Origin: Pyropia yezoensis
Lineage: Eukaryota; Rhodophyta; Bangiophyceae; Bangiales; Bangiaceae
DNA length: 64,000 nucleotides
Assembly: GCA_009829735.1 (NCBI GenBank)
Contig: CM020618.1
Span: 39,423,030 to 39,487,029 of the forward strand
Reading direction: 5' to 3'
A program made the translations under genes and the position numbers. Below, piece after piece: positions 20,451 to 29,448 of the stretch (positions within the stretch are counted from its first letter, which is position 1; the number at the start of each line of letters is the position of its first letter). Below the pieces are notes generated by a model. That model ran no database searches. It saw nothing but the letters and a program-made list of their open reading frames with translations, and had not been told where the DNA came from.

Positions 20451-21974
20451 ATGGAGGACGCCCTGCCCGACCTCCCCGCTGACATTTATTATCTGATTTG
20501 TGGCCACCTGGCGGCCACCGACCTGCTCGCCTTTTCCCGCTGCTGCCGTCGGTCTCGGGCGGCGGCGCTCTGTTCCATCCGGGTGGTGGCGGTGGCGTCT
20601 TTTGACGGCGCCGCCGTGGAGGTGTACCTCAACCCGCGGTCGCCTCCCGGGTGGACCACTGGGGGGATTGACCTCAGCGAGCTGTGCTACCGACCCGCGA
20701 CGGACCGGCGGGTGGTGGCCGCCGCCCGAGGGCCCGCTCACGCCGTGTCGCTTACCCACTGGCTGCATGCCGCCCGCCCGAGGCGGCTGCTCCTCCAGCG
20801 CCAGCCCGTCGGGGGGCGCGTCCCGCCGGCCGACCCACTGGCGCCGTTCTTTGATGCCCTCGCCGTTGGCCTGCGGGGCCTTTCCCTGGACGGGGTGGCG
20901 GTGGACGGCGCGGCCACCGCTGCGTTTGGGCCGGCCGTGCGCTTCCCCCTCGCCCTCCGCTCGCTGTGCCTCTCCGAGCTTGAGTTTTCCCAGCCCGTCG
21001 CCGCCGTGCCCGCCGTGGCCGCGGCGCTGGCGGCGGGCGGCTCCTCTCTGCACTCGCTCTGGCTGTGGTTCGTCGCCCACGCGTGGGATGCGTCCGCTAT
21101 TTGTCCCATCGTCACGTCCTACTTGGCCTTTCCCCTGCCTGGGCTGCGCTCCCTCGGACTGTGCTGCCAAGTCAACAGGACAGTGACGGCGGCGATTGCC
21201 CGCTTGGACGCCCTCGAAACGCTGCGGCTGGTCGGCCATGTGGAGGAGGGGGCGCTCGAGGAGCTGGCCCTCCCGCGTCTGCCACGTCTGCACCACCTGG
21301 ACGTGGGGTATGGCCTCTTTCTGGACATTGCGGCCGAAGCGGCGGCGGTCCATGGGCGCTCTCTTGGCTACCTAGCCCTCACAACGGACTGGGTGGTTGC
21401 CAACGCCAAGAACGAGGTTTTGCTGGCCACCCGGCATCTGCCAGAGGTGCTCACGCTCCGCGGCCAGGCGCCCCACGACGTGCGACCGCTGTGTGGGCAC
21501 GGGGGGCGGTGCACCCTCCACAGCTTGGCATTTTCTCTGGGCCCTACCGCAGACGTTATGCTCGGTGCCGTCGCCTTTGGCCTCGGCGAACTGCGGGAGC
21601 TGACCCTATTTGTGGCCGCAGACGCTCACGTCGACGGCTTGCACGCCTGGCCGGCGGGCTTGCGCGTGGCCCGGCTGGTGCTCCGTGTGGCAAAGGAGAA
21701 TGGTGTCACGGTGAACGACTTCGTCTCGGTTCTGACAGGCGCCCCAGCTGCGGTCACCCACCTGTGCACGCTCGTCGTGGAATCCCGCGCGCGCCTGACA
21801 GAGTCGACCCTCCGGTCTGTGGGCCGCCTCGCACGGCTGCAGCGGCTGCACCTCAAGCTGTGCATGGCGGCGGCGTTGCCGGCGGAGCGGCAGCGGGAGG
21901 TGGACCGGGAGGCGTTTGCGTCCATCCCAGGGCGGGTGTCAGTCGAGTGGGCCGACGGGTGCCTCGACCCGTGA
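20451..21974 (+). CDS. F-box protein with leucine-rich-repeat-like region
   Basis: 507-codon frame. The N-terminus is a canonical F-box: LPDLPADIYYLICGHLAATDLLAFSRCCRRSRAAA (residues about 4-40), the segment that binds SKP1 in SCF ubiquitin ligases. The remainder has irregular leucine-rich repeats, for example LRSLCLSELEF, LHSLWLWF, LRSLGLCCQV, LETLRLVGHV, LHHLDVGYGL and LQRLHLKLC, spaced roughly 25-60 residues apart, as in substrate receptors. ATG 20451 is chosen because it immediately precedes the F-box. No intron is needed. The substrate is unknown. Confidence 0.75.
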   Translation: MEDALPDLPADIYYLICGHLAATDLLAFSRCCRRSRAAALCSIRVVAVASFDGAAVEVYLNPRSPPGWTTGGIDLSELCYRPATDRRVVAAARGPAHAVSLTHWLHAARPRRLLLQRQPVGGRVPPADPLAPFFDALAVGLRGLSLDGVAVDGAATAAFGPAVRFPLALRSLCLSELEFSQPVAAVPAVAAALAAGGSSLHSLWLWFVAHAWDASAICPIVTSYLAFPLPGLRSLGLCCQVNRTVTAAIARLDALETLRLVGHVEEGALEELALPRLPRLHHLDVGYGLFLDIAAEAAAVHGRSLGYLALTTDWVVANAKNEVLLATRHLPEVLTLRGQAPHDVRPLCGHGGRCTLHSLAFSLGPTADVMLGAVAFGLGELRELTLFVAADAHVDGLHAWPAGLRVARLVLRVAKENGVTVNDFVSVLTGAPAAVTHLCTLVVESRARLTESTLRSVGRLARLQRLHLKLCMAAALPAERQREVDREAFASIPGRVSVEWADGCLDP

Positions 21975-22068
21975 TCTGGCGGTGGGGGGCGGCGGCACAC
22001 CCCCCCCGGTGGCGGACGGCGGCGGCGGCGGCCGCGGCGGTGGCGGTGGGAGCCCCCCTTCCACGGCC

Positions 22069-22910
22069 TCACGCCGACACGGACCGGCCAGGCGATGGCG
22101 CCGCCCGCTTGGCGCCCGCCATCCCCCCAGGCGCCGCCCGCATCTGCCACTTGATCCAATTCTTCATCGTGGACATGCGGACGGTAACGTCGACCGTGTC
22201 GGGCCGGCCACAGCCTTCGGCATAGCTGGTAATGCCGACCTGGACGTACGTGGGCTCCCTGTAGGGGGTGTCCTTCTTGGGTGGCACCACCTGATAGAGC
22301 GGCCCGCCGCTGTCGCCCTGCTACGTGGAACAGTCACCCTCCCAGACGGCCGTTCAGAGGAGCGCCAGGTGGTCGAGCGCCTCCCCGGGGGGGATGGGCC
22401 CGTCGCGGTCGTCCGGATAATTGCGCGGATCCTGCACGTCGCGCTTGTGCCCGGCGGCCTCGCGGGGCGTCAGCGCCGGCTGGTCCACAAACAGCGCCCC
22501 GTCTGACGGAAAGCCCCCGTCGACGACGAGGCCAATGCCCGCCGCCCGCACCGCGTCACCTTCTGCCGGTACGGCAGCGTCACCATTGAGGACGAGCCGC
22601 GGCCAAGGATGGCGGCAATGGCCTCTGTGGACGTACCCTCTGGAGGCCGCAGCGTCAAGACGGCCACGTCGTTCAGCACGTAGGTGGGGGCGATCTCGTA
22701 GAGCGGGTGGTTGGCGGCTGTGATGACATGTTGATGTCCGTCGGCACGCCGCTGTCTCCGCCGTTGGGGGGGAAACACCTGCACGGTAGCGCCCAGGGCT
22801 ACAATGCAGTGGGCGGCGAGGACGACATGGTATGGCGGGTAGATGGCGCCTGTGCACGAGACCCTTCTATCTTTCATCAGCCTGGCGAGCACCGCTTTCT
22901 CGGCAGGCAT
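22069..22910 (-). pseudogene. trypsin-like (S1) serine protease, disrupted or spliced
   Basis: All three S1 triad regions are on the minus strand: HVVLAAHC (His, about 22798-22820), LNDVAVLTL (Asp, about 22660-22680) and QGDSGGPLY (Ser, 22298-22320), followed by the typical GITSYAEGCGRP and a C-terminal WIKWQM helix. Reading straight through needs a frame change near 22555 and meets a TGA (22354-22356) and a TAG (22321-22323) just before QGDSGG. Alternatively an intron 22559-22321 (donor AAG/GTGACG, acceptor ACGTAG) joins the Asp and Ser regions in phase 0, at the cost of about 80 residues. The interval in the other frame looks coding, so a pseudogene seems more likely. No signal peptide or activation IVGG is seen; the upstream flank is a minisatellite. 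Confidence 0.6.
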
Positions 22911-22954
22911 CTCTGCACGGGGCCAGTGTGTGTGTGTTGGGGGGGGGGGGGGGG

Positions 22955-23227
22955 GTGCCGGCGGCAGCCAATGGTGGGGCTCCTGGGAAGGGGGGGGGGT
23001 GCCGGCAGCAGCCAATGGTGGGGCTCCTGGGAAGGGGGGGGGGTGCCGGCAGCAGCCAATGGTGGGGCTCCTGGGAAGGGGGGGGGTGCCGGCAGCAGCC
23101 AATGGTGGGGCTCCTGGGAAGGGGGGGGGGTGCCGGCAGCAGCCAATGGTGGGGCTCCTGGGAAGGGGGGGGGTGCCGGCGGCACCCAATGGCGGGGCTC
23201 CCAAGTGGGAGGGGGGGGGGGGGGGGG
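22955..23227. repeat. 43-44-bp minisatellite, six copies
   Basis: Six tandem units begin with GTGCCGGC at about 22955, 22999, 23043, 23086, 23130 and 23173. Each contains CAGCCAATGGTGGGGCTCC and ends in a run of 8-10 G. The first and last units are diverged and the middle four nearly identical. It lies directly upstream of the protease-like sequence and 44 bp before the left end of the pogo-like element. Confidence 0.9.
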
Positions 23228-23270
23228 TGCACGCGGCACAATGTCGAGTGCGACATGGTGGCAGAACGTA

Positions 23271-25526
23271 GCTTGTCTGGCCCAATACACGGCCACTGCC
23301 CCTAAACCGGCCACTCCACGTGGCCCACGTGTACCCCCAAATTGACCCCTCTGGCGACGATCTCTCCCACTCTGCCGCGGTTCGCGCTGCACTGGTCGCC
23401 CATCAGTGCCTTCGTCCCCCCATCCTACCTCGCATACTCCGCCCCCCGGACCCCCCGCTTGACCCAATCATGCCGCTTACCCGTGCTGGAACCAGCAACG
23501 TTGCTGGATCTACCGATGGACCTGATGCGGCGACGCAGCAGGCCGCTTCTTCTCGTGGCGGGACCGCGCGTGCGTCTGTACCTGGGCCGTCTTCTCCCTC
23601 CGCGGACCCGGTGGTGCGCGCCTGCGAGCTGTTTACTACTTTATCTGGTAAAAACCTAGTTTCCCAGCTGATGTCTCTTGTCCCTGGCCTATCGCGGAAG
23701 AGTGCCCGTACTATTGTGGTCAACGGAGGAACCCTCCGCACTCGCGGGCGCCCTCCGTTCTTCACTTCCGAGGAGGAGGACGCCATCGTGGATGCCATGG
23801 GTGTTTGGGCGGCGCAGGGTCTGCTGCTGACCGCGGACACCCTGCGACTGCTGCTGAAGGACTACATTACGGGCATGGACGCCGCGCGCATTGAGAAGGC
23901 CAAGTCGTACTTTGGGCCAGATGCCAGCCCTGGCAGGCGCTGGTTCGACCTGTTTGTGCGGCGCCACCCAACCCTCAAGCCTGTCAAGCCCTCTTCCCTC
24001 GAGGCGTCGCGCTCCAAGGCGGCATCACCAGAGGCAGTCGCCAAAACCTTTGGTGCCCTCTCTTTCCTCGCCGAAAAGCTGCACATCAACCATGCCCGAC
24101 AGGTCTACAACATGGATGAGTCAATGTTCGACGCTAAGGAGCTGCTGGAAGGAGCCGGTCGCAAAGTTTTTGTGCCTGGTGGTGTAGAGCGCTTGGACTT
24201 TGTTCTTCCTCCGGTCAAGGACAATGGCGCTAAGGCCACCGTCGTGGCTTGCGTTTGCGCCGACGGGTCGGCGCTCCCGCCATTTGTCGTCGTGCCAGGG
24301 GCACTTAAAAGGGTCCCATTTATGTACACCACACGTGAGGATGGTACCAAGAAGTACGTCCCGCTGGCGGACCTTCTGGAGGACCCTGATGCGGAGGTGC
24401 GACGGCGGGAGCCCCCTGGGCTTGACCAGGAGCTCTGGGGGGAGGGGGCTCACTTCGTGGCGCGCCTCCTCGGCAAAATGCGCCCAAAGGAGCCCAAGCT
24501 CCTATTGCTCGATGGCTGCAAGGTCCACTATGACTTGGATGGACTGCTGGCGCTCCGGGCTGCCAACGTGTACGCCCTGATGTACCCTTCACACCTCTCG
24601 CACATCCTGCAGCCCTGCGACGACCGCGTTTTCTTGGCTCTTAAGGCGAATGGACGCACCCACATGCGGGCTCTGCTGGCATCTATCCCGGAGGGCGCCG
24701 GTTTTGATGTCCGCTACCTTCTCCAGGCGATTGCGGCGAGCTGGACGGCGACGATGACTCCTCAACGCATTAAGTCCAGCTTTAAGAACTGTGGCATGTG
24801 GCCCATTGACGTCAACAGGATTGACGTCAATCGGCTGCGGACCGGTAAGGGGACGGCGGCCGCCCATAGGGCCATCCACATGCCTACGCTGGTGGCCCGG
24901 CTGAAGCCAGAGGCCGTGCGCCAGCTGGAGGAGGTGACGTGGGCGTATGGCTCAATTTCAAATAGTGGCAAGGCGGTGCTGGCCAACTCCGAGGCTGTGA
25001 CCAAGGCCATCAACGAGAAGCTACGGGCAGATGCTGACAAGGCGAAAGCAGCGGCAAGAAAGGCAGCCGACAAGCAGCAGCGCTCGGAGAATCGCGCGCG
25101 AGAGGCTCTTATCACGAGGGACCGGCGGGCCCGCGGCCCCATTAAAACGGTCCATAAAAAACGCATGCTGGCTGGCGCGCAGCGCCAGCGCATGCGTGTG
25201 GGCTTGGCAGAATTTCCGTAGGGCAGGCAGGGGAGAGGGGGGGCGCTGAGCGAAGAGTAAATGTGGCCTTGTGTTCTCTGTTGACACCTGTCAACCTCGT
25301 GATGTGCCCTGGATGCCTATTGCAGAGCTGGCCGGTTTAGGGGCAGTACACGTGGCGGCCTGATTTTGAGGGCGGCGCTACGAGATGCTCGCTCGCAGAA
25401 GAAGAAAATAAAAAGCACCATGAGAACAAGCTCACTCTCCTCTCTTCAACGATATATTTTTTTTCTGACGGAGACAGAGAGAACGGCCTCGGCTGACCAG
25501 GTGGCCGGTTATTGGGCCAGACAGGC
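23271..25526 (+). mobile_element. pogo/Tigger-like transposon with TA target duplication
   Basis: Left end GCTTGTCTGGCCCAATA (23271) and right end TATTGGGCCAGACAGGC (ending 25526) are inverted copies with one mismatch, and TA flanks both sides (23269-23270, 25527-25528), as in the Tc1/mariner superfamily. Further inside, a second inverted pair, ACTGCCCCTAAACCGGCCA, occurs at about 23296-23314 and again inverted at about 25331-25349. The element is 2256 bp and holds one intact transposase frame, so it could be autonomous. Confidence 0.85.
23470..25221 (+). CDS. pogo/Tigger-type DDE transposase
   Basis: 583-residue frame with a DDE_1-type catalytic core: VYNMDESMF (Asp near residue 216), LLLLDGCKVH (Asp near 348) and HILQPCDDRVFLALK (Asp near 384), giving DD35D. 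SHLSHILQPCD is a hallmark of pogo/Jerky/Tigger proteins. The N-terminal third has helix-turn-helix-like segments (SRKSARTIVVNGG, FTSEEEDAIVDAMGVWA) and WFDLFVRRHP, typical of CENP-B-type binding domains. The C-terminus is basic (RDRRARGPIKTVHKKRM). ATG 23470 is the first ATG in the frame; an upstream GTG lies in the terminal region. Excision and integration at TA sites is the expected activity. Confidence 0.88.
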   Translation: MPLTRAGTSNVAGSTDGPDAATQQAASSRGGTARASVPGPSSPSADPVVRACELFTTLSGKNLVSQLMSLVPGLSRKSARTIVVNGGTLRTRGRPPFFTSEEEDAIVDAMGVWAAQGLLLTADTLRLLLKDYITGMDAARIEKAKSYFGPDASPGRRWFDLFVRRHPTLKPVKPSSLEASRSKAASPEAVAKTFGALSFLAEKLHINHARQVYNMDESMFDAKELLEGAGRKVFVPGGVERLDFVLPPVKDNGAKATVVACVCADGSALPPFVVVPGALKRVPFMYTTREDGTKKYVPLADLLEDPDAEVRRREPPGLDQELWGEGAHFVARLLGKMRPKEPKLLLLDGCKVHYDLDGLLALRAANVYALMYPSHLSHILQPCDDRVFLALKANGRTHMRALLASIPEGAGFDVRYLLQAIAASWTATMTPQRIKSSFKNCGMWPIDVNRIDVNRLRTGKGTAAAHRAIHMPTLVARLKPEAVRQLEEVTWAYGSISNSGKAVLANSEAVTKAINEKLRADADKAKAAARKAADKQQRSENRAREALITRDRRARGPIKTVHKKRMLAGAQRQRMRVGLAEFP

Positions 25527-25528
25527 TA

Positions 25529-25939
25529 GGGCCTTGAGAACGCGGCGCCAGCAAGGAGGACAAACGGCAGGAGGACATGATATGATACGGCAAGGGGCTG
25601 GGCTGCACCAGGAGGGAGAGGTGGGGATGACAAGAGGTGCAACGGAGAGATGAAAAGAGGTGCAAAGGAGGGATGAGCGCGCTACGTGGGGCAGTTCGGT
25701 CCGCAGCGCGATTCGGTGAGATGCTTCGGGGTCGTCTTGGGTATCGTCACCAGTCACGTTCCCTGCCGTTGGTAACTCGAGTTGTGACGATGGTTGGTGT
25801 GGCGGTTACCATAGTAGATGCGATCGTATGAATGATCGGAAGGATCCCCTCCTGCTTACGTCAGATATGTACCGTCCCACCCCCCCTCCCTCCCCAGCAG
25901 GATACAGTCAGTCCCCGATGATGTGTCACCCCTGTGGCA
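25529..25939. other. no recognisable feature
   Basis: About 400 bases right of the pogo-like element with only short frames and purine-rich patches (GAGGTGCAAAGGAGGGATG). Confidence 0.35.
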
Positions 25940-26104
25940 AGCATTACAGCTGCCAGCACCGCGACGCGGGTGTGGATGGCCGCCAATCAATCTCTCCAGA
26001 AAAGCAGCGTCAGCGAGAACTCTTGGCTGACGAAGCAAGACCTTGCGCACGCCCCTGAAAGTTCTGGACGCGTTTCTTCGACGCGCGTCCTAAGGGGGGA
26101 GAGA
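25940..26104 (+). pseudogene. truncated Ty3/gypsy pol 3' end (chromodomain remnant)
   Basis: The sequence aligns by eye to the 3' end of the minus-strand element at 29233-29400: the segment encoding SVSENSWLTKQDL corresponds to DVSENTWLTTQDL there, followed by the shared CGACGCGCGTCCTAAGG and a polypurine tract (AAGGGGGGAGAG) just before the LTR. Small indels break the frame. The rest of the element to the left is absent. Confidence 0.65.
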
Positions 26105-27077
26105 TGTAAGAATTTGCCCCTTAAATCCACGCCTGGAACCCAGGGGATATGGACTGGGACCTCTCCTCACATGTCGTGCCCCACCAACTCCTTCCAAGAC
26201 ACATCAGCTCCCCACTACCCTGGGCGACACCGCGCTATACCCCTGACATTCTGCGAACGTCGGCTGGCCGCACTAAAGCCGTCGTCGTCAACGCACTGTC
26301 GGAACCTGATCATGGGTGTCAAAACTCGACAACGAGGAACGAGTGACATCGTCGACCAACCACGGGCGGACATGCCCGTCTGTGCTGCCAGAACATCATT
26401 CTCTGCGCTGGTCGAAAGCTCGCATCAAGGACGAGCCACATGATTAACCGACACCGAGGACACCAGATATCCTCGCTGGCGGCTGAGTGCGATATGACTG
26501 GCTCACCGACTTTTGGATTGACTGAATTCGGCCAGCTGGTTGATGACTGACTGGCCGGCCAAGGGATTGATTGAATTTGGCCCTGCTGGCCCCTACAGCC
26601 GGTCGGACCTCCCGGCCGACCGGCGTTCGGAGCCGGCTGGTGCGGCGCGCTGGGCGCCATCCGCGGGACCCCCTCCGTTTCGGGCGAACTGCGGCTGCAG
26701 TCCTTTGGTGCGCACGCCCGCCCATGCTTTGTTCTGAGAGCCATGCTTTGTTTTTGGGCCGTTCTGTGCCTACCGGCGGCGCGACGGAAAAACGCATGCT
26801 TTGGGGCAGCTCGGGTGCCTCGACGCGAGTATATAGTGCGTGGGTGTCGGCGCCACCGTGAGAGACGAGGGGGGAAACCACAGACACAGACGAAAGACAC
26901 CGTTCACCCTTTGTACCATCGATCCTCTCCGACGCCGCGACCATCTTCTTCCCCAGACCCACCCCCGTGAAGACCACCGTCTTCTTCCCCGTACCCTGCC
27001 GCCCTATTGGTTGGCAGGGCCTGCTGACACCCCCCCGAGTACGTTGAGGGCTCCCCGGTTGTGGGTGGGTCCTCACG
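26105..27077 (+). repeat. 3' LTR of a truncated chromovirus copy
   Basis: Begins TGTAAGAATTTGCCCC and ends near GGGTCCTCAC, in the opposite orientation to the LTRs of the 28.4-35.8 kb element (which start TGTAAGGATTTCCCCC read on the minus strand). Shared blocks include GGGACCTCTCC, TGCCCCACCAACTCC, GAGTATATAGTGCGTG (TATA box of U3) and GAGTACGTTGAGGGCT. It is about 125 bp longer than those LTRs and clearly diverged, so an older insertion. Confidence 0.75.
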
Positions 27078-28050
27078 CTCACGCTCAACCCACCACGGCC
27101 ACCCGCACCTACGCCGCCCCCACCACATCCTCTACAATCGGCACACCCGCTCCCACGGCCACCATCCCTCCCCCCCCCGTGGCGGCCCGGTGGCGACGGC
27201 GCCAGCGCAATACCGCCGCTGTTCCGACAACACGAGAAAAGGGGAGATCCTCTGTGGATCAACAGTTCTTTGCTCGTCCAATGGCAAGCCGCCATGAACG
27301 TCCAACTTGTGGGGGGGCGTCCAAAGCTCCTTGGCGCGGTCTGGAGTCTGCGGCGTTTCGAGCTCATTCCAGGCCTGGCCTGTGTCTGCGGCAGCGGCGT
27401 TCCAGCCAATTGGGGGCAGGGGCGCCCCCAGTGCCTCAGTTAGCAGATGAATCGGCCGGAAGCCGACCTGGGAAATCATAACGTGCGGCGTTTGCACCCC
27501 ATTCTAGAGGGCCACCCGGCGCAGTGCGGAGGTATTTTCAGGGAATAAGTGGGTCACAGCGAGGCCCACAGGCACCAACGGAGAGGCCTTGTTTTCGGGC
27601 AAGCGGGTGACACGTCCGGCGGGGAGATACAAATCGCGAGCTCTTCCTCGTGAGGCAAACGGGGTGGTTGGAATTCCCGGGTCTGGTCCCTGGAACGTTT
27701 TGCCTCAGTCCGACGTAGCGTCCGGGCCACCCCCGCCCAGGCCAATGGAACAGTGCCTGAACAGACACCGCAAAAGCCGCCCGTTCTTGTCCGGGCATTT
27801 TATAGAAAAGCACGATAGGACCAACAACCCACACTTTTGCGCATGCAGCACACTCATGTAATGCTTCGAATGTTTCTTCTAACTTGACACTTTTGTACTG
27901 TCCGGGAGTCTGGGGAGTCAGTTATATTCATGCATGTGATAATACAAGACTTTGAAGTACGGGGTGGTGCTGGTTGCGGTGGGGTCGTTGCTTGGCTGTT
28001 GGCCTGGTATGCGGCAGAAGCAGACCAGCCGACGGCGACCGTACCGACCG
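27078..28050. other. no recognisable gene
   Basis: About 970 bases between the old LTR and the LTR fragment. Open frames on both strands are proline/arginine-rich shadows of GC content. Confidence 0.35.
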
Positions 28051-28375
28051 TGTGAGGAATCACCCACTCGTGGGCAGCCCTCAACGTACTCGTGATGGGT
28101 GTCAGCGACCCGTGCCAGCCAATAGGGCGACAGAGCGCGGGGAATAGGATGGGGGTGGTGACGGTGGCGGGTCTGAGGAAGAGGATGACGCAACGTTGGT
28201 GGTGATCGAGGGGGGCTCGAAGGGTTTAGGTCGTCTTTGGCCTGTGTCTGCGGTTCGTCATGGGTGCTGACGGTGGCGCCTGTGGACAGGCCATGATGGG
28301 CTGTCAATGGCTGATGTCGTGCGGCCGGCAGACACCGTGAGACAGCGGCTGACTTATCTTGAGTCTGGAAGGTAC
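28051..28375 (-). repeat. internally deleted LTR fragment
   Basis: Starts with the LTR terminus TGTGAGG and matches the adjacent LTR from its right-flank blocks (AACGTACTCGTGATGG, CAGACACCGTGAGACAGCGG), but lacks the central ~400 bases including the TATA box. It stops at GGAAGGTAC exactly where the next full LTR begins, which suggests that the younger element inserted into, or recombined with, this older LTR. Confidence 0.7.
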
Positions 28376-29222
28376 TGTGAGGAACCACCCACACTTGGGC
28401 AGCCCTCAACGTACTCGTGATGGTGTCAGCGACCCGTGCCAGCCAATAGAGCGACAGGGTGCGGGGAAGAGAATGGAGGTGGTGACGGTGGTGGGTCTGG
28501 GGAAGAGGACGGCGCGACGTCGGTGGTGATCGAGAGGGTTCAAAGGGTGAAGGTCGTCTTTGGTCTGTGTCCGTGGTTGCCCTTCCGGTCTCCCCCGGTG
28601 GCGCCGACACTCACGCACTATATACTCGCGTCGGGGCATCCGAGGTGCCCCAAAGCATGCGTTTCCCCGTCGCTCCACCGGTAGGCACAAAACGGCCCAA
28701 AAACAAAGCATGGCTCTCAGAACAAAGCATGGGCGGGCGTGCGCACTAAAGGAGTGCAGCCCCAGTTTGCCCCAAACGAAGGGGTCCGGCGTGCGGCGCC
28801 TAGGGCGCCGCCCCAGCCGGCTCCAGACGCCAGTCGGCCCGAAGGTCCGAGAGGCGTGTAAGCACGATTCGATCGAGTCGGCCGAATCGGCCAGCCGGCT
28901 AGCCAGTCACATCGCTGCAATGCTGCAGCGAGGACATTTTAACGGACTCGCCAGCTGTGGCAGATGTGGCTCGTCATGGGTGCTGACGGTGGCGCCTTTC
29001 GACAGGCCATGATGGGCTGTCGATGGCTGCTGTCGTGCGGCCGGCAGACACCGTGAGACAGCGGCTGACTCATCTTGCGTCAGGAAGGTACACCGCGTCA
29101 TGCCCCACAATACAAGGAGTTGGTCCATGTTGCCAGGAGTTGATTCGGCAGGATCTGTAAGGAGAGGTCCCAGATATTATCCCTTAAGTATTAGGCATGG
29201 GATTAGGGGGGAAATCCTTACA
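28376..29222 (-). repeat. 3' LTR (847 bp)
   Basis: Starts TGTGAGG and ends CCTTACA on the plus strand, the standard TG...CA ends. It matches 34983-35830 almost base for base and contains a TATATA box (28619-28624, minus-strand sense) inside U3. A polypurine tract (read on minus, AAGGGGGGGAGG) directly abuts its inner edge at 29223-29234. Confidence 0.92.
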
Positions 29223-29232
29223 CCTCCCCCCC

Positions 29233-29448
29233 TTAGGACGTGCGTCGAAGGAAGGCGTCGAGAACCTCAGGTGCGTTGTCGAGGTCTTGCGTGGTTAGCC
29301 AGGTGTTCTCACTGACATCGCAGCCTTTCCACTTGACCAGGTACTGCGGTCGTCCACGGCGTTTTCGTGACCGAATAATGGAGTCCACTTCGTACTCAAC
29401 CGATCCGTCCGGAAAAGCTACCGGAGCTGGAGCGGGAGAAAGTCGACC
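29233..29448 (-). CDS. chromodomain tail of pol, separated by an in-frame UAG
   Basis: Directly after the stop at 29449-29451 the same frame stays open for about 71 codons, to a TAA at 29233-29235. It encodes a chromodomain: VEYEVDSIIRSRKRRGRPQY, LVKWKGCDVSENTWLTTQDL, then NAPEVLDAFLRRTS. Chromodomains guide integration to particular chromatin. The UAG is either a nonsense mutation or a read-through site; the absence of any other stop or frameshift favours recent origin or functional read-through. Confidence 0.75.
   Translation of the reverse strand, partial: GRLSPAPAPVAFPDGSVEYEVDSIIRSRKRRGRPQYLVKWKGCDVSENTWLTTQDLDNAPEVLDAFLRRTS

Noticed and set aside
20265-21353. 362-codon minus-strand frame over the F-box gene
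   Set aside because: No motif; the opposite strand has the F-box and leucine-rich repeats.
22955-23227. CRISPR-like array
   Set aside because: Units are directly tandem without spacers.
25637-25831. Small plus frame with a hydrophobic C-terminus
   Set aside because: Too short, no family, next to a transposon end; probably chance.
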